In this document: positions 49,486 to 57,258 of the stretch, piece by piece | Layout: the number at the start of each line of letters is the position of its first letter | Numbering within the stretch: the stretch's first letter is position 1 | Assembly (NCBI GenBank): GCA_965116965.1 | Contig: OZ220743.1 | Coordinates: 682,001-746,000, forward strand | Direction of reading: 5' to 3' | Origin: Aldehydirespirator sp965116965 | GTDB lineage: Bacteria > Actinomycetota > Acidimicrobiia > Acidimicrobiales > Aldehydirespiratoraceae | Length of the DNA stretch: 64,000 nucleotides | Position numbers and translations under genes: made by a program | Notes under the pieces: model-generated | Database searches by the model: none | Told to the model about the DNA's origin: nothing | What the model saw: only the letters and a program-made list of their open reading frames with translations

Positions 49486-50121
49486 ATGAGTGGATCATCT
49501 CATAGTATCGACCGGTTGCAAGTGACCTTTGATCATGGGGGGATGGTGGCTTGTGCGGGGCTGTTGGCACCGGCGACGTTGATGGCGCGCCTGGGGCTCG
49601 GGGCGCTGGTGGAGAGGTGGGTGGGGACCGGTTCGGCGAACCCGGGCCGCAAGGTGTTGACGCTGGTGGCGGCGATGCTGGCCGGGGGGACTTGCATCGA
49701 CCATGTGGGCATGCTGCGCGCCGGGGCCACCGAGCGGGTGCTGGGGTTTCGGGTGGCGGCGCCGTCGACTGTGGGCACGTTCTTGCGGTCCTTCACGTTC
49801 GGCCACGTCCGCCAGCTTGAGGCGGTGGCGTCTCGTGTGCTGGCTCGGGCCTGGGGCCTGGGCGCGGGTCCGGGGTCGGGGCCGCTGGTGGTGGACTTGG
49901 ACTCCACGGTCTGTGAGGTCCACGGCAAACAGAAGCAGGGCGCCGCCTACGGCCACACCGGCGAGCTGGGCTATCACCCGCTGCTGGCCACCCGGGCGGG
50001 CACCGGTGAGGTCCTGTTCGCGAGGATGCGCAAGGGTTCCGCGCATACCGCGAGGGGCGTGCTGCGCTTCGTGTCGGAGGTCTCGCCGTCGCCCGACGCG
50101 CCGGCGCCGCCGGCGCGATGA
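49486..50121 (+). CDS. IS1380 transposase, N-terminal part
   Basis: A 211-residue frame with the first catalytic region LVVDLDSTVCEVHGKQKQGA and AYGHTGELGYHPLLATRAGT typical of IS1380 transposases. It ends at a TGA that overlaps the start of the second frame (ATGA at 50118). In intact relatives the protein is one chain, so either the gene is frameshifted or the two parts are joined by -1 frameshifting or coupled re-initiation. Confidence 0.75.
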   Translation: MSGSSHSIDRLQVTFDHGGMVACAGLLAPATLMARLGLGALVERWVGTGSANPGRKVLTLVAAMLAGGTCIDHVGMLRAGATERVLGFRVAAPSTVGTFLRSFTFGHVRQLEAVASRVLARAWGLGAGPGSGPLVVDLDSTVCEVHGKQKQGAAYGHTGELGYHPLLATRAGTGEVLFARMRKGSAHTARGVLRFVSEVSPSPDAPAPPAR

Positions 50122-50789
50122 CCGTGCGCGCCGACTCGGGGTTCTGGTCCTGGAAGCTCATCGACTGCCTCGGCGCCCACAACGTGAGATGGTCGATCAC
50201 CGTGCGCCAGATCCCCAAGGTCAAAGCCGCTATCGCCGCCATCGCCGAGTCCGACTGGCAGGCCATCGCCTACACCGCCGGCGGAGAGGCCCAGGTAGCA
50301 GAGACCACCTACACCGCCGGCGACGAGCGCGAAGTCCGCCTTGTGGTGCGCCGCACCCGCCTGCGCGGCCAAGCCCAGCGCCGGCTGTGGCCCGACTGGC
50401 GCCACCACGCCTTCATCACCGACCGCGACGACCTCGACACCGTCGCCGCGGACGCCTTCCACCGCCAACACGCCACCATCGAGCTCGCCATCAGAGACCT
50501 CAAAGACGGCGCCGGGCTCGAACACGTCCCCTCAGGGCACTACGGCGCCAACTGCGCCTGGCTCGCCTGCGCCGTGCTCGCCCACAACATCAGCACCTGG
50601 ACCAGCCTGCTCGCCCACCACGCCCCCACCACCTCACGCACCCGACGAACCCGCCTGTTCGCCCTCCCCGCAGTGCTCGCCAACCGATCCGGCCGACCCA
50701 CCCTGCGATTCGCGGCCCGCTGGCCATGGGCCGACCAGTTCCACACCACCCTCAAAACCCTGCGAGCACTGCCGGGCCCCTCAGGCTGA
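50118..50789 (+). CDS. IS1380 transposase, C-terminal part
   Basis: A 223-residue frame starting MTVRADSGFWSWKLIDCLGA with the second catalytic aspartate, then ADAFHRQHATIELAIRDLKD with the final glutamate, and HNISTWTSLLAHH. Upstream of the ATG the same frame reads AGAAGA, which continues the family sequence, so the break lies shortly before 50118 in the CG-rich run. Confidence 0.75.
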   Translation: MTVRADSGFWSWKLIDCLGAHNVRWSITVRQIPKVKAAIAAIAESDWQAIAYTAGGEAQVAETTYTAGDEREVRLVVRRTRLRGQAQRRLWPDWRHHAFITDRDDLDTVAADAFHRQHATIELAIRDLKDGAGLEHVPSGHYGANCAWLACAVLAHNISTWTSLLAHHAPTTSRTRRTRLFALPAVLANRSGRPTLRFAARWPWADQFHTTLKTLRALPGPSG

Positions 50790-50992
50790 ACCCGCCCCAC
50801 CAGGGGCCCGACGCACCCCACAACAGCCCAGCGCCACCAACCCGACACCCACCCCCCGGCCCCACCCGGCACGCCCCGACGCGCCCCAACCCCCGACCGC
50901 GGCCACACACAACACAAAACCCGCACCACCAACACCACACCCCCGCCACCAAAACCCAAAACGGTGGATCCAGGCTTAGTAGTCAATCGCCC

Positions 50993-51817
50993 CTAAAGGG
51001 TCGGGAGCAGCTCGTCGAAGAGGGCGCTGAAGCGCTCCGACGCGGCGGCCGCGGTCTCGATGACCTCGGTGTGTGACAGCGGCTGGTCGGAGATGCCCGC
51101 GGCCAGGTTGGTGCACAGCGAGATGCCCAGCACCTGCGCTCCCATGTGGCGGGCCGCGGTGGCCTCGGGAACGGTCGACATGCCCACCATCGACCCGCCC
51201 AGCGTCTGGGCCAGGCGGATCTCGGCCGGGGTTTCGAACATCGGGCCCCGGAACCAGAAGTAGACGCCCTCCCGGAGTGTCTGCCCCAGCCGGGCCGCAG
51301 CCTCGTGGGCCTTGGCCCGCAGCTCGGGCGTGTACACGTCGCTCATGTCGGTGAACCTCGGCCCGAGACGCTCGTCGTTGGGTCCGGCCAGCACGCTGAT
51401 CCCGGCCAGGTTCACATGGTCGGTGATCACCGCCAGGTCCCCGGCGGCCATGCCCTCGCCGCAGGCGCCGGCCGCGTTGGTGAGTACCACCACCCGGCAT
51501 CCGGCCGTGATCGCGGTCCGTACCGCGAACGTGATCGACTCCGGGTCGTGGCCCTCGTAGGCATGGGCCCGGCCCGACAGCAGCAGCACCCGGTTGTCGC
51601 CCATCCGGGTCGAGTAGGCGGTGCCGGCGTGCCCGATCGCGGTCGGGATGGGGAACCCCGGCAGGTCCCGGTACGACACCGCCACCTTGTCGGCGATCCG
51701 GTCGGGGTAGCCGCCCAGCCCCGACCCCAGCACCACGCACACGTCGTGGCGTTCGCACCCGGTCCGCTCGGCCAGCATCCCCGCCGTCCGCTGCAGCCGC
51801 TCGTACAGATCGCTCAT
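50993..51817 (-). CDS. Purine nucleoside phosphorylase family protein (possible methylthioinosine phosphorylase)
   Basis: A 274-residue trimeric-type nucleoside phosphorylase: VVLGSGLGGYPDRI near residue 29, LPGFPIPTAIGHAG near 53, VVVLTNAAGACGEGMAAGDL near 108, FRGPMFETPAEIR near 188 and MVGMSTVPEATAARHMG near 210. It splits purine nucleosides with phosphate. Because it is translationally linked to an MTA/SAH deaminase gene and lies beside mtnA, 5'-methylthioinosine is a likely substrate. ATG 51817 overlaps the stop of an upstream mini-ORF. Confidence 0.85.
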   Translation of the reverse strand: MSDLYERLQRTAGMLAERTGCERHDVCVVLGSGLGGYPDRIADKVAVSYRDLPGFPIPTAIGHAGTAYSTRMGDNRVLLLSGRAHAYEGHDPESITFAVRTAITAGCRVVVLTNAAGACGEGMAAGDLAVITDHVNLAGISVLAGPNDERLGPRFTDMSDVYTPELRAKAHEAAARLGQTLREGVYFWFRGPMFETPAEIRLAQTLGGSMVGMSTVPEATAARHMGAQVLGISLCTNLAAGISDQPLSHTEVIETAAAASERFSALFDELLPTL

Positions 51818-51909
51818 GTGTTGTCGCCTCCGCTCGTGTGCTCGTTGCCAGCGCTCATGTGCACCTCGTCGGCGTTCATGGTGGTCATGTGCACCTTGTC
51901 GGTGTTCAT
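51814..51909 (-). CDS. 31-residue coupling mini-ORF
   Basis: MNTDKVHMTT followed by the near-copy MNADEVHMSA and a short Gly/Asn-rich end. Its start ATG overlaps the stop of the preceding mini-ORF (ATGA) and its own stop overlaps the phosphorylase start (ATGA), so it looks like a translational bridge. AGGAG precedes the start. An independent function is unlikely but cannot be excluded. Confidence 0.45.
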   Translation of the reverse strand: MNTDKVHMTTMNADEVHMSAGNEHTSGGDNT

Positions 51910-51977
51910 GGCCTTGCTCCTGCCAGTCTCCGGGCTCGGGCCCCGGCCTCGGCTACTGCTTCCGGGTTGGCGTTCAT
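51906..51977 (-). CDS. 23-residue mini-ORF from a duplicated gene end
   Basis: MNANPEAVAEAGARARRLAG plus ARP repeats the last 18 residues of the upstream deaminase, because the 3' end of that gene has been tandemly duplicated with a 68-bp period. The start overlaps the deaminase stop by ATGA and the stop overlaps the next mini-ORF by ATGA. Confidence 0.45.
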   Translation of the reverse strand: MNANPEAVAEAGARARRLAGARP

Positions 51978-53308
51978 GGCCTTGCTCCTGCCAGTCTCCG
52001 GGCTCGGGCCCCGGCCTCGGCTACTGCTTCGGCCATGTCGAGGGTGAGCACCCGGCCGCTGTCCGCCACCTTGCGTCCGGCCACCCAGACTGCGCTGATG
52101 GCGCTCGGCGAGCCCGACCACACGATCCGCGACAGCGGGTCGTCCTCGCCGGCGATCACGGGGTGCAGCGCGGGCTCCGACGGCGACAGCGCCATCATGT
52201 CGGCCCAGCATCCGGGCGCCAGCCGGCCGAGATCGCTGCCTTGGCCGATTGCCTCGGCCGCTCCGGCGGTGGTCATTCGCAGCGCCTCGGCGGGCCCGAG
52301 CGTCTGGGCGTCGCCCGAGCGGATGCGGGCGGTGCGGATGGCGGTGCGCATCTCCTCGAACAGGTCGAGGCGGTGGTGCGACGCCGGCCCGTCGGTGCCT
52401 ATGGCCAGCCGCAGCCCGGCCGCCTGCATCTCGGTGAGCGGGGCCACCCCGGAGGCGTGCTTGGCGTTGGAGCACGGGCAGTGCACCACGGCGGTGTCGT
52501 TGCGGGCCAGCACCTCGATGTCGTCGGGGGTCAGCCACACGCCGTGGGCCGCGATCACGTCGCAGTCGAGCAGCCCGAGCGACTCCAGGTACTCGGGCGC
52601 GCCCAGCCCCCCGGACCGTTCCCGCACCGTGGCGTCCTCCCATTGCTGCTCGGCCAGGTGGATGTGCACCGGCATGCCGGCGCCGGCGGCCCGTTCGGCG
52701 ATGGCGGTCAGGCACTCTGCCGACACCGAGTAGGCGGCGTGGGCCGCCATCCCCACGTCGATCAGGTCGCTCTCGGCCCAGCGGTCCCGGAGGGCGACCA
52801 TCTCGTCGAGCTGGTCGGGCCAGGGCCCGGTCAGGGTGAAGCCGGGGTCCTCGATCACGCCGGGGGTCACCAGGCAGCGCATCCCGGCGTCGGTGGCGCC
52901 CTCGGCCATGGCCTGGCCGCTGAAGTACATCTCGACCGATGCGGTGATGCCGTTGGCCAGCATCTCGGCCGCCCCCAGCCGCATCCCGGCCCGCACGTCG
53001 CCACCGGTGAGCTTGGACTCCCTGGGCCACATGACCTCGCGCAGCCAGCGGTCCACCGGCAGCCCCTCGCCCGCGCCTCGCAGCAGCACCATCGGTGTGT
53101 GGCAGTGGGCGTTGATGAGGCTCGGCATGAGGATTCCGGTGTTGTGCACCGCGGTACCGGTCTCGGGCGCGGGCGCGTCGGCGGCGGGTCCGCACCAAGC
53201 GATCCGCCCGTCATCGCCGACGTCCACCGCTCCGCCGGCGATCGGCGCGGGCACGGCGCCGGCCGGCCCGTCCATGGTGACGAGCACATCGCACAGGTAC
53301 CGGTCCAT
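51974..53308 (-). CDS. mtaD: Amidohydrolase: 5'-methylthioadenosine/S-adenosylhomocysteine deaminase-like
   Basis: A 444-residue amidohydrolase of the MtaD/TrzA group. The metal motif is NAHCHTPMVLLRGAGE near residue 67, with later ligands in HIHLAEQ near 210 and AAHGVWL near 245, and the catalytic Asp in IGTDGPASHHRLDLFEEMRT near 305. The family deaminates MTA, S-adenosylhomocysteine or adenosine. ATG 53308 starts the conserved region; the open frame extends to 53575 through intergenic repeats. Neighbours (nucleoside phosphorylase, mtnA) point to MTA salvage. Confidence 0.82.
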   Translation of the reverse strand: MDRYLCDVLVTMDGPAGAVPAPIAGGAVDVGDDGRIAWCGPAADAPAPETGTAVHNTGILMPSLINAHCHTPMVLLRGAGEGLPVDRWLREVMWPRESKLTGGDVRAGMRLGAAEMLANGITASVEMYFSGQAMAEGATDAGMRCLVTPGVIEDPGFTLTGPWPDQLDEMVALRDRWAESDLIDVGMAAHAAYSVSAECLTAIAERAAGAGMPVHIHLAEQQWEDATVRERSGGLGAPEYLESLGLLDCDVIAAHGVWLTPDDIEVLARNDTAVVHCPCSNAKHASGVAPLTEMQAAGLRLAIGTDGPASHHRLDLFEEMRTAIRTARIRSGDAQTLGPAEALRMTTAGAAEAIGQGSDLGRLAPGCWADMMALSPSEPALHPVIAGEDDPLSRIVWSGSPSAISAVWVAGRKVADSGRVLTLDMAEAVAEAGARARRLAGARP

Positions 53309-53362
53309 CACGCCCAACCCTAGAGAGCGCCCTGCCTTTCCCGAAATCTGCGTGAGAGCGAG

Positions 53363-53553
53363 TTGGCAGCAGGGTGCGCGCATACCGTGCATGGTGCTGC
53401 CAGTTCCGGAGGTTCTGGGCTGTGCTCGGCGAATTGGCAGCAGGGTGCGCGCATACCGTGCATGGTGCTGCCAGTTCTGGAGGTTCTGGGCTGTGCTCGG
53501 CGAGTTGGCAGCAGGGTGCGCGCATACCGTGCATGGTGCTGCCAGTTCCCTTG
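53363..53553. repeat. 71-bp tandem repeat between mtaD and mtnA
   Basis: Units start at 53363, 53434 and 53505 (two full and one partial). Each contains TTGGCAGCAGGGTGCGCGCA and CCGTGCATGGTGCTGCCAGT; the arms TGGCAGCA and TGCTGCCA can pair as an 8-bp stem. The array occupies the divergent promoter region, so it may hold repeated operators or RNA hairpins for the two transcripts. Confidence 0.8.
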
Positions 53554-53591
53554 CGTGGACGGAAGCGGCCAACAACTAGCCTCGACGGACC

Positions 53592-54611
53592 ATGGACGGC
53601 GGCAGTTTGCGGACGCTGGACTGGGCCGGCGGCCCAGACGGCGTGGTCGAGATGGTCGACCAGACTGCGCTGCCCGGCGCCTACACCGTCCTGCGCATCG
53701 ACAACGTGCCCGACATGGTGGCCGCCATCCAGCGTCTGTCGGTGCGGGGCGCGCCCGCCATCGGCGTGGCCGGCGCGTTCGGCGTGGCCCTGGCCGTGCG
53801 GGCCCACGGCACCAGCGGCCCGGCGTTCGACGAAGCGGTCGCCTCCCTGCGCCAGGCCCGCCCGACTGCCGTGAACCTGGCCCGGATGGTGGACCGGACC
53901 GCGGCCCGGGCCTCCGAGGGTCTCCAAGCGGTGCTGGCCGAGGCCGCCGCCATCCGCGACGAGGAGCTGGCCGCCTCGCACGCCATGGGCAGCCTCGGCG
54001 CCGACCTGGTGCTCGACCTGGTGGGCCGGTCCGATATCCGGACCATGACGATCTGCAACACCGGAGGCCTGGCCGCGGTCGAGCGGGGCACGGCGCTGGC
54101 CGTGATCCAGACCCTGCACGAGCGGGGCCGGCTGGCCGAGGCCCTGGCCCTGGAGACCCGCCCGCTGCTCCAGGGCGCCCGTCTCACCGCCTGGGAGCTC
54201 GATCGCATGGGTGCCCCGCACCGCCTGCTGGTCGACTCGGCTGGTCCGTTCCTGCTGGCGAGGGGCGAGGCCGACGTGGTCCTCACCGGTGCCGACCGGG
54301 TGGCCGCCAACGGCGACACCGCCAACAAGATCGGCACCTTCTCGCTGGCATTGGGCGCCCGCCATGCCGGTGTGCCGTTCATCGTGGTGGCACCGGAGTC
54401 CACAGTGGATGCCGACGCCCCCGACGGCGCCGGCATCGCCATCGAGGACCGGGGCAGCGACGAGGTGGTGTCGCTGGCCGGCGTGCCCACCGCCCCCGGC
54501 GGCACCGACGCCGCCAACCCCGCCTTCGACGTCACCCCCGCCGAGCTAATCACCGCAGTGGTAACCGACCAGCGAGTAGTCCGCCTAGACCACAACCAGA
54601 CCCCCGCCTGA
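53592..54611 (+). CDS. mtnA: S-methyl-5-thioribose-1-phosphate isomerase
   Basis: A 339-residue member of the MtnA/eIF2B family: RLSVRGAPAIGVAGAFGVAL near residue 47, the catalytic cysteine in MTICNTGGLA near 155, and the catalytic aspartate in VVLTGADRVAANGDTANKIG near 235, with FIVVAPESTVD following. It isomerises methylthioribose-1-phosphate to methylthioribulose-1-phosphate. ATG 53592 matches the family start. It is followed three bases on by an LLM-class oxidoreductase. Confidence 0.92.
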   Translation: MDGGSLRTLDWAGGPDGVVEMVDQTALPGAYTVLRIDNVPDMVAAIQRLSVRGAPAIGVAGAFGVALAVRAHGTSGPAFDEAVASLRQARPTAVNLARMVDRTAARASEGLQAVLAEAAAIRDEELAASHAMGSLGADLVLDLVGRSDIRTMTICNTGGLAAVERGTALAVIQTLHERGRLAEALALETRPLLQGARLTAWELDRMGAPHRLLVDSAGPFLLARGEADVVLTGADRVAANGDTANKIGTFSLALGARHAGVPFIVVAPESTVDADAPDGAGIAIEDRGSDEVVSLAGVPTAPGGTDAANPAFDVTPAELITAVVTDQRVVRLDHNQTPA

Positions 54612-54614
54612 GCC

Positions 54615-55487
54615 GTGACTGTGCGGTATGCGTTTGTGGACTTGCCGACTCGGGTGGAGGTTGCGGTGGCCAATGCGGCCCGGGCCGAGGCGGCCGGACT
54701 CGACCGCTACATGGTGGCGCAGGTCGAGCGGGCCGACCCGATCGCGGTGCTGGCCGTGGTGGCCGACCGGGTACCCCGTATCGAGCTGGCCACCAGCGTG
54801 ATCGCCATCCAGTCGACGCTGCCCGGGCTGCTGGCCCAGCAGGCCCGCACCGTCAACCAGATCAGCGGCGGCCGGTTCACGCTCGGCATCGGGGTGTGCC
54901 ATCAGCCCATCGTGACCGAGGCGTTCGGGCTCGAGTGGCGCCGTCCCTACAGCCACATGGTCCAGTACCTCGACGCTCTGCTGCCGCTGCTGACCGATCA
55001 GGCGGCGGATGCCGTTGGCGACCTGGCGTCGCACCGGGGCGAGATCGAGGTGCCCGGTCCCGTTCCCAGGGTGATGCTGGCGGCCATGGGGCCGAGGATG
55101 TTGGCGCTGGCCGCGGCCCGCACCACCGGCACGATCCTGGCGTGGACCGGGCCCCGCACCATCGAGGAGCACGTGCGCCCGACCATCGGCGACGCCTTCG
55201 TCTCGGCCGCCGTGTGGGTGTGCGTGACCGACGACCCGGACGGTGCCCGGGCCCGGCTCGGTGAACTGCTGGCCGGTTACGGGACGCTGCCGTCGTATCA
55301 GGCCATGGCCGCACGGGAGCGGGTGGCCGACATGATGGATCTCCTCGTCATCGGCAACGCCGACGATGTGAGGGCCGAACTGGCTCGCTACGCCGCCGCG
55401 TCGGCCGACGAGATCGCCATCATCCTCCAGGGCACACGCGCCGAGCGAGAGGCCGGCTGGGCCATGATCGAGGAAGGCTTCGACTGA
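54615..55487 (+). CDS. LLM-class F420-dependent oxidoreductase
   Basis: A 290-residue luciferase-like enzyme from GTG 54615, three bases after mtnA. RIELATSVIAIQSTLPGLLA then RTVNQISGGRFTLGIGVCHQ (residues 55-97), MLAAMGPRMLALAAARTTGT near 155 and the C-terminal RVADMMDLLVIGNADDVRAE are typical of this group. It probably uses F420H2. Its coupling to mtnA is by position only. Confidence 0.82.
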   Translation: MTVRYAFVDLPTRVEVAVANAARAEAAGLDRYMVAQVERADPIAVLAVVADRVPRIELATSVIAIQSTLPGLLAQQARTVNQISGGRFTLGIGVCHQPIVTEAFGLEWRRPYSHMVQYLDALLPLLTDQAADAVGDLASHRGEIEVPGPVPRVMLAAMGPRMLALAAARTTGTILAWTGPRTIEEHVRPTIGDAFVSAAVWVCVTDDPDGARARLGELLAGYGTLPSYQAMAARERVADMMDLLVIGNADDVRAELARYAAASADEIAIILQGTRAEREAGWAMIEEGFD

Positions 55488-55503
55488 GGCCTGCGGGGGG
55501 CGC

Positions 55504-55866
55504 TCAGCTGGCCATGCGGGGCGCGTCGCGCCACGGGCGGGGCGAGTCGCTCTCCGGCTGGGGCATGCAGCCGGTCGCATGCTCAACCTGCTCGAGGCGC
55601 TCATGCAGCAGGCGAATGAGGTACCCCATCGACTGGGCGGCGCTCGCGGCGCTGGCCGCGTTGGCGGCGACCTGTCTCGCGGTCCCGTTCGCTTCGCTCT
55701 CCGCGGCCCGCTCCAGTTGCGCTCGCGCCACCGACAGGTCAAGTTCGGCCGCTCGCAGCATGTCGCTCCAGGTCGCCGGCGGCCCCGTGCCGACTCGCCT
55801 GCTGGTCCCCTGTGCTGTCGCACCGGTTGGGGGATGTTTGCGGTAGTCGACGGCCGACCCGCTCAC
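55504..55866 (-). CDS. Small helical (coiled-coil) protein
   Basis: 120 residues from GTG 55866. The central part SDMLRAAELDLSVARAQLER, NGTARQVAANAASAASAAQS and MGYLIRLLHERLEQVEHATG is strongly helical with heptad-like spacing. No enzymatic motif. It is convergent with the LLM oxidoreductase gene (16 bases apart). Unknown function. Confidence 0.55.
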   Translation of the reverse strand: MSGSAVDYRKHPPTGATAQGTSRRVGTGPPATWSDMLRAAELDLSVARAQLERAAESEANGTARQVAANAASAASAAQSMGYLIRLLHERLEQVEHATGCMPQPESDSPRPWRDAPRMAS

Positions 55867-56050
55867 GTCCCCGATGCTATTCCCCCGCCTCAACCCGCTG
55901 GTGGATGGCCGCGAGGGGACATCGCAAGCTCCAGCGCTGCTTGGGTGTTCCAGCACCGGTTCGGGCTCGGGTTCCGTGCGCGGCTTGGCCCTATTGCTGC
56001 GTATAGCCTCCCGAGCCCATGACCGCCCCAACCACAAAGGAACTCCCACC

Positions 56051-56242
56051 ATGGCCGACCAAACGGACATCATCCAAGCAATCCAAGGAGCAACCGACGC
56101 CATCTGCGAATGCCTCAAAGCTCTCACCGCGGTGATCGCAGCCACGGCGTATTTCGAGTACTACTCCGAAGGCACCTCCGGTTGGCGAGTTGCCTTTGAC
56201 ACGTTGGACCAGCATCTCCCCCGCGTCCCCGGCCGTAGCTAA
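56051..56242 (+). CDS. Small protein with hydrophobic helix (63 aa)
   Basis: ATG 56051 preceded by AAAGGAACTCCC. The sequence MADQTDIIQAIQGATDAICE CLKALTAVIAATAYFEYYSE is amphipathic to hydrophobic with two close cysteines, followed by a polar tail. Unknown; may be a membrane-associated peptide. Confidence 0.45.
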   Translation: MADQTDIIQAIQGATDAICECLKALTAVIAATAYFEYYSEGTSGWRVAFDTLDQHLPRVPGRS

Positions 56243-56375
56243 CACCGACCTCCGCACGCCTCACATACGGCCCTCCCCCAGCAGCCCCAGCCCCCGCGGA
56301 TGGCTGCACGCCCACAAATCTGTTGGACGGTTGGCGTTCATCAACCCCGCGACCCCCGCGAGGCTCCCCCGCGAG

Positions 56376-56470
56376 TTGGGCTGACCTGCCGGTTTCGGTG
56401 CCCCCTGGACAAAGTTGTCCATCGCGTTTCTCTTCGTAGCCCAACGGCCTTCCGTAGCGGTACTGAACCG
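56376..56470. repeat. Dispersed repeat B, copy 1
   Basis: CGCGAGTTGGGCTGACCTGC through TCGCGTTTCTCTTCGTAGCC and CAACGGCCTTCCGTAGCGGT has a diverged copy at 59518-59615 with the same order of blocks (CGCGAGTTGGG-TGACCT, CGCGTTTCT-TTCGTAG-CCAACG, GTAGCGG). It abuts the IS3 remnant and may be part of an element end. Confidence 0.5.
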
Positions 56471-56494
56471 CCCTGGTATTCCTGGAGGGTCGGT

Positions 56495-56885
56495 TTATTG
56501 GTTTCCAACCGTTTGGTGGTCGGGTCTTCGGGCAGCGTAGCCCGCCTCGAACTCTGTGGGCGGGACGTCGCCGAGGTGGGTGTGGACCCGCTGGCTGTTG
56601 TGCCAGTGGACCCATCCCAGCGTTGCCAGCTCCACGTCGGTGGCGCTGTCCCAGGGGCCCTGGTCGGGGCCGCGGATCAGCTCGGCCTTGTAGAGGCCGA
56701 TAACGCTCTCGGCCAGCGCGTTGTCGAACGAGTCGCCCACTGACCCCACAGAGGGCGCCGCGCCGATCTCGGCGAGGCGTTCTGTGTAGCGGATCGAGGT
56801 GAACTGGCTGCCGGCGTCGGAGTGGACCGTGAGGCCCTCGATGCGCGCTCCTCGGCTGTGTCGGGCCATCTCGTGAGCGGAACCG
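56495..56885 (-). pseudogene. IS3-family transposase remnant (C-terminal)
   Basis: The minus strand encodes LTVHSDAGSQFTSIRYTERL, GDSFDNALAESVIGLYKAEL with the last catalytic Glu, and LGWVHWHNSQRVHTHLGDVP then PTEFEAGY, the C-terminal third of an IS3-type integrase core (OrfB). The N-terminal part is missing and the frame is joined at its 5' side to an IS110 remnant. Confidence 0.75.
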
Positions 56886-57136
56886 GTCGATGCCGGCGAC
56901 CTCGGCCATGATCTTGGCTGCTGACAGCACGCCGCAGCCGGGCATCGCCAACAGGGTTGGCGCAACCCGGGTGACGATGGATCCGATCTCAACTTGGAGT
57001 TCGTTGGCCCGCTTGGTGAGTTCGCGAATGCGTCCAACGAGCTCCAGGGCGATCTCAGCCACGGGCCCGCTGTGATGTTCGAGGCGTTCCTCGAGATCGG
57101 CCAGGACGCTGAAACGGCGCAGCGCCTTGGGAGCAA
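56886..57136 (-). pseudogene. IS110-family transposase remnant
   Basis: In a different frame from the IS3 remnant, the minus strand reads RRFSVLADLEERLEHHSGPV, IRELTKRANELQVEIGSIVT and APTLLAMPGCGVLSAAKIMA followed by EVAGIDRFRS, the middle of an IS110 transposase around the helix-hairpin-helix (PGCG) part. Both the DEDD N-terminal domain and the serine-containing C-terminus are absent. Confidence 0.7.
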
Positions 57137-57258
57137 TGTGGTGCATCGCCATCGTCGACCGTCTCCTGCACCACGCCCACATCGTGCTCACCGCAGGCGA
57201 CAGCATCCGGCTCACCCAAGCCACCGCCGGGAAGGGGGTGACGCCACTAACCAACTGA
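57136..57258 (+). pseudogene. IS21 helper ATPase (IstB-like) remnant
   Basis: The plus strand reads MWCIAIVDRLLHHAHIVLTA then GDSIRLTQATAGKGVTPLTN and a stop at 57256. (A)MVDRLxHHAxIxxxxGDSYRL is the C-terminus of IstB helper proteins. Only this tail is present, cut at the IS110 remnant. Confidence 0.7.

Larger units (their letters stand above)
49366..50975 (+). mobile_element. IS1380-type insertion sequence (1.6 kb)
   Basis: The ends CCTGGATCCACCG and CGGTGGATCCAGG are perfect inverted repeats. TTAG occurs immediately before the left end (49362-49365) and after the right end (50976-50979), a target duplication of the size expected for IS1380. It holds the two transposase frames. About 170 bases at the right end between the gene and the repeat are non-coding and unusually C-rich. 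Confidence 0.8.
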
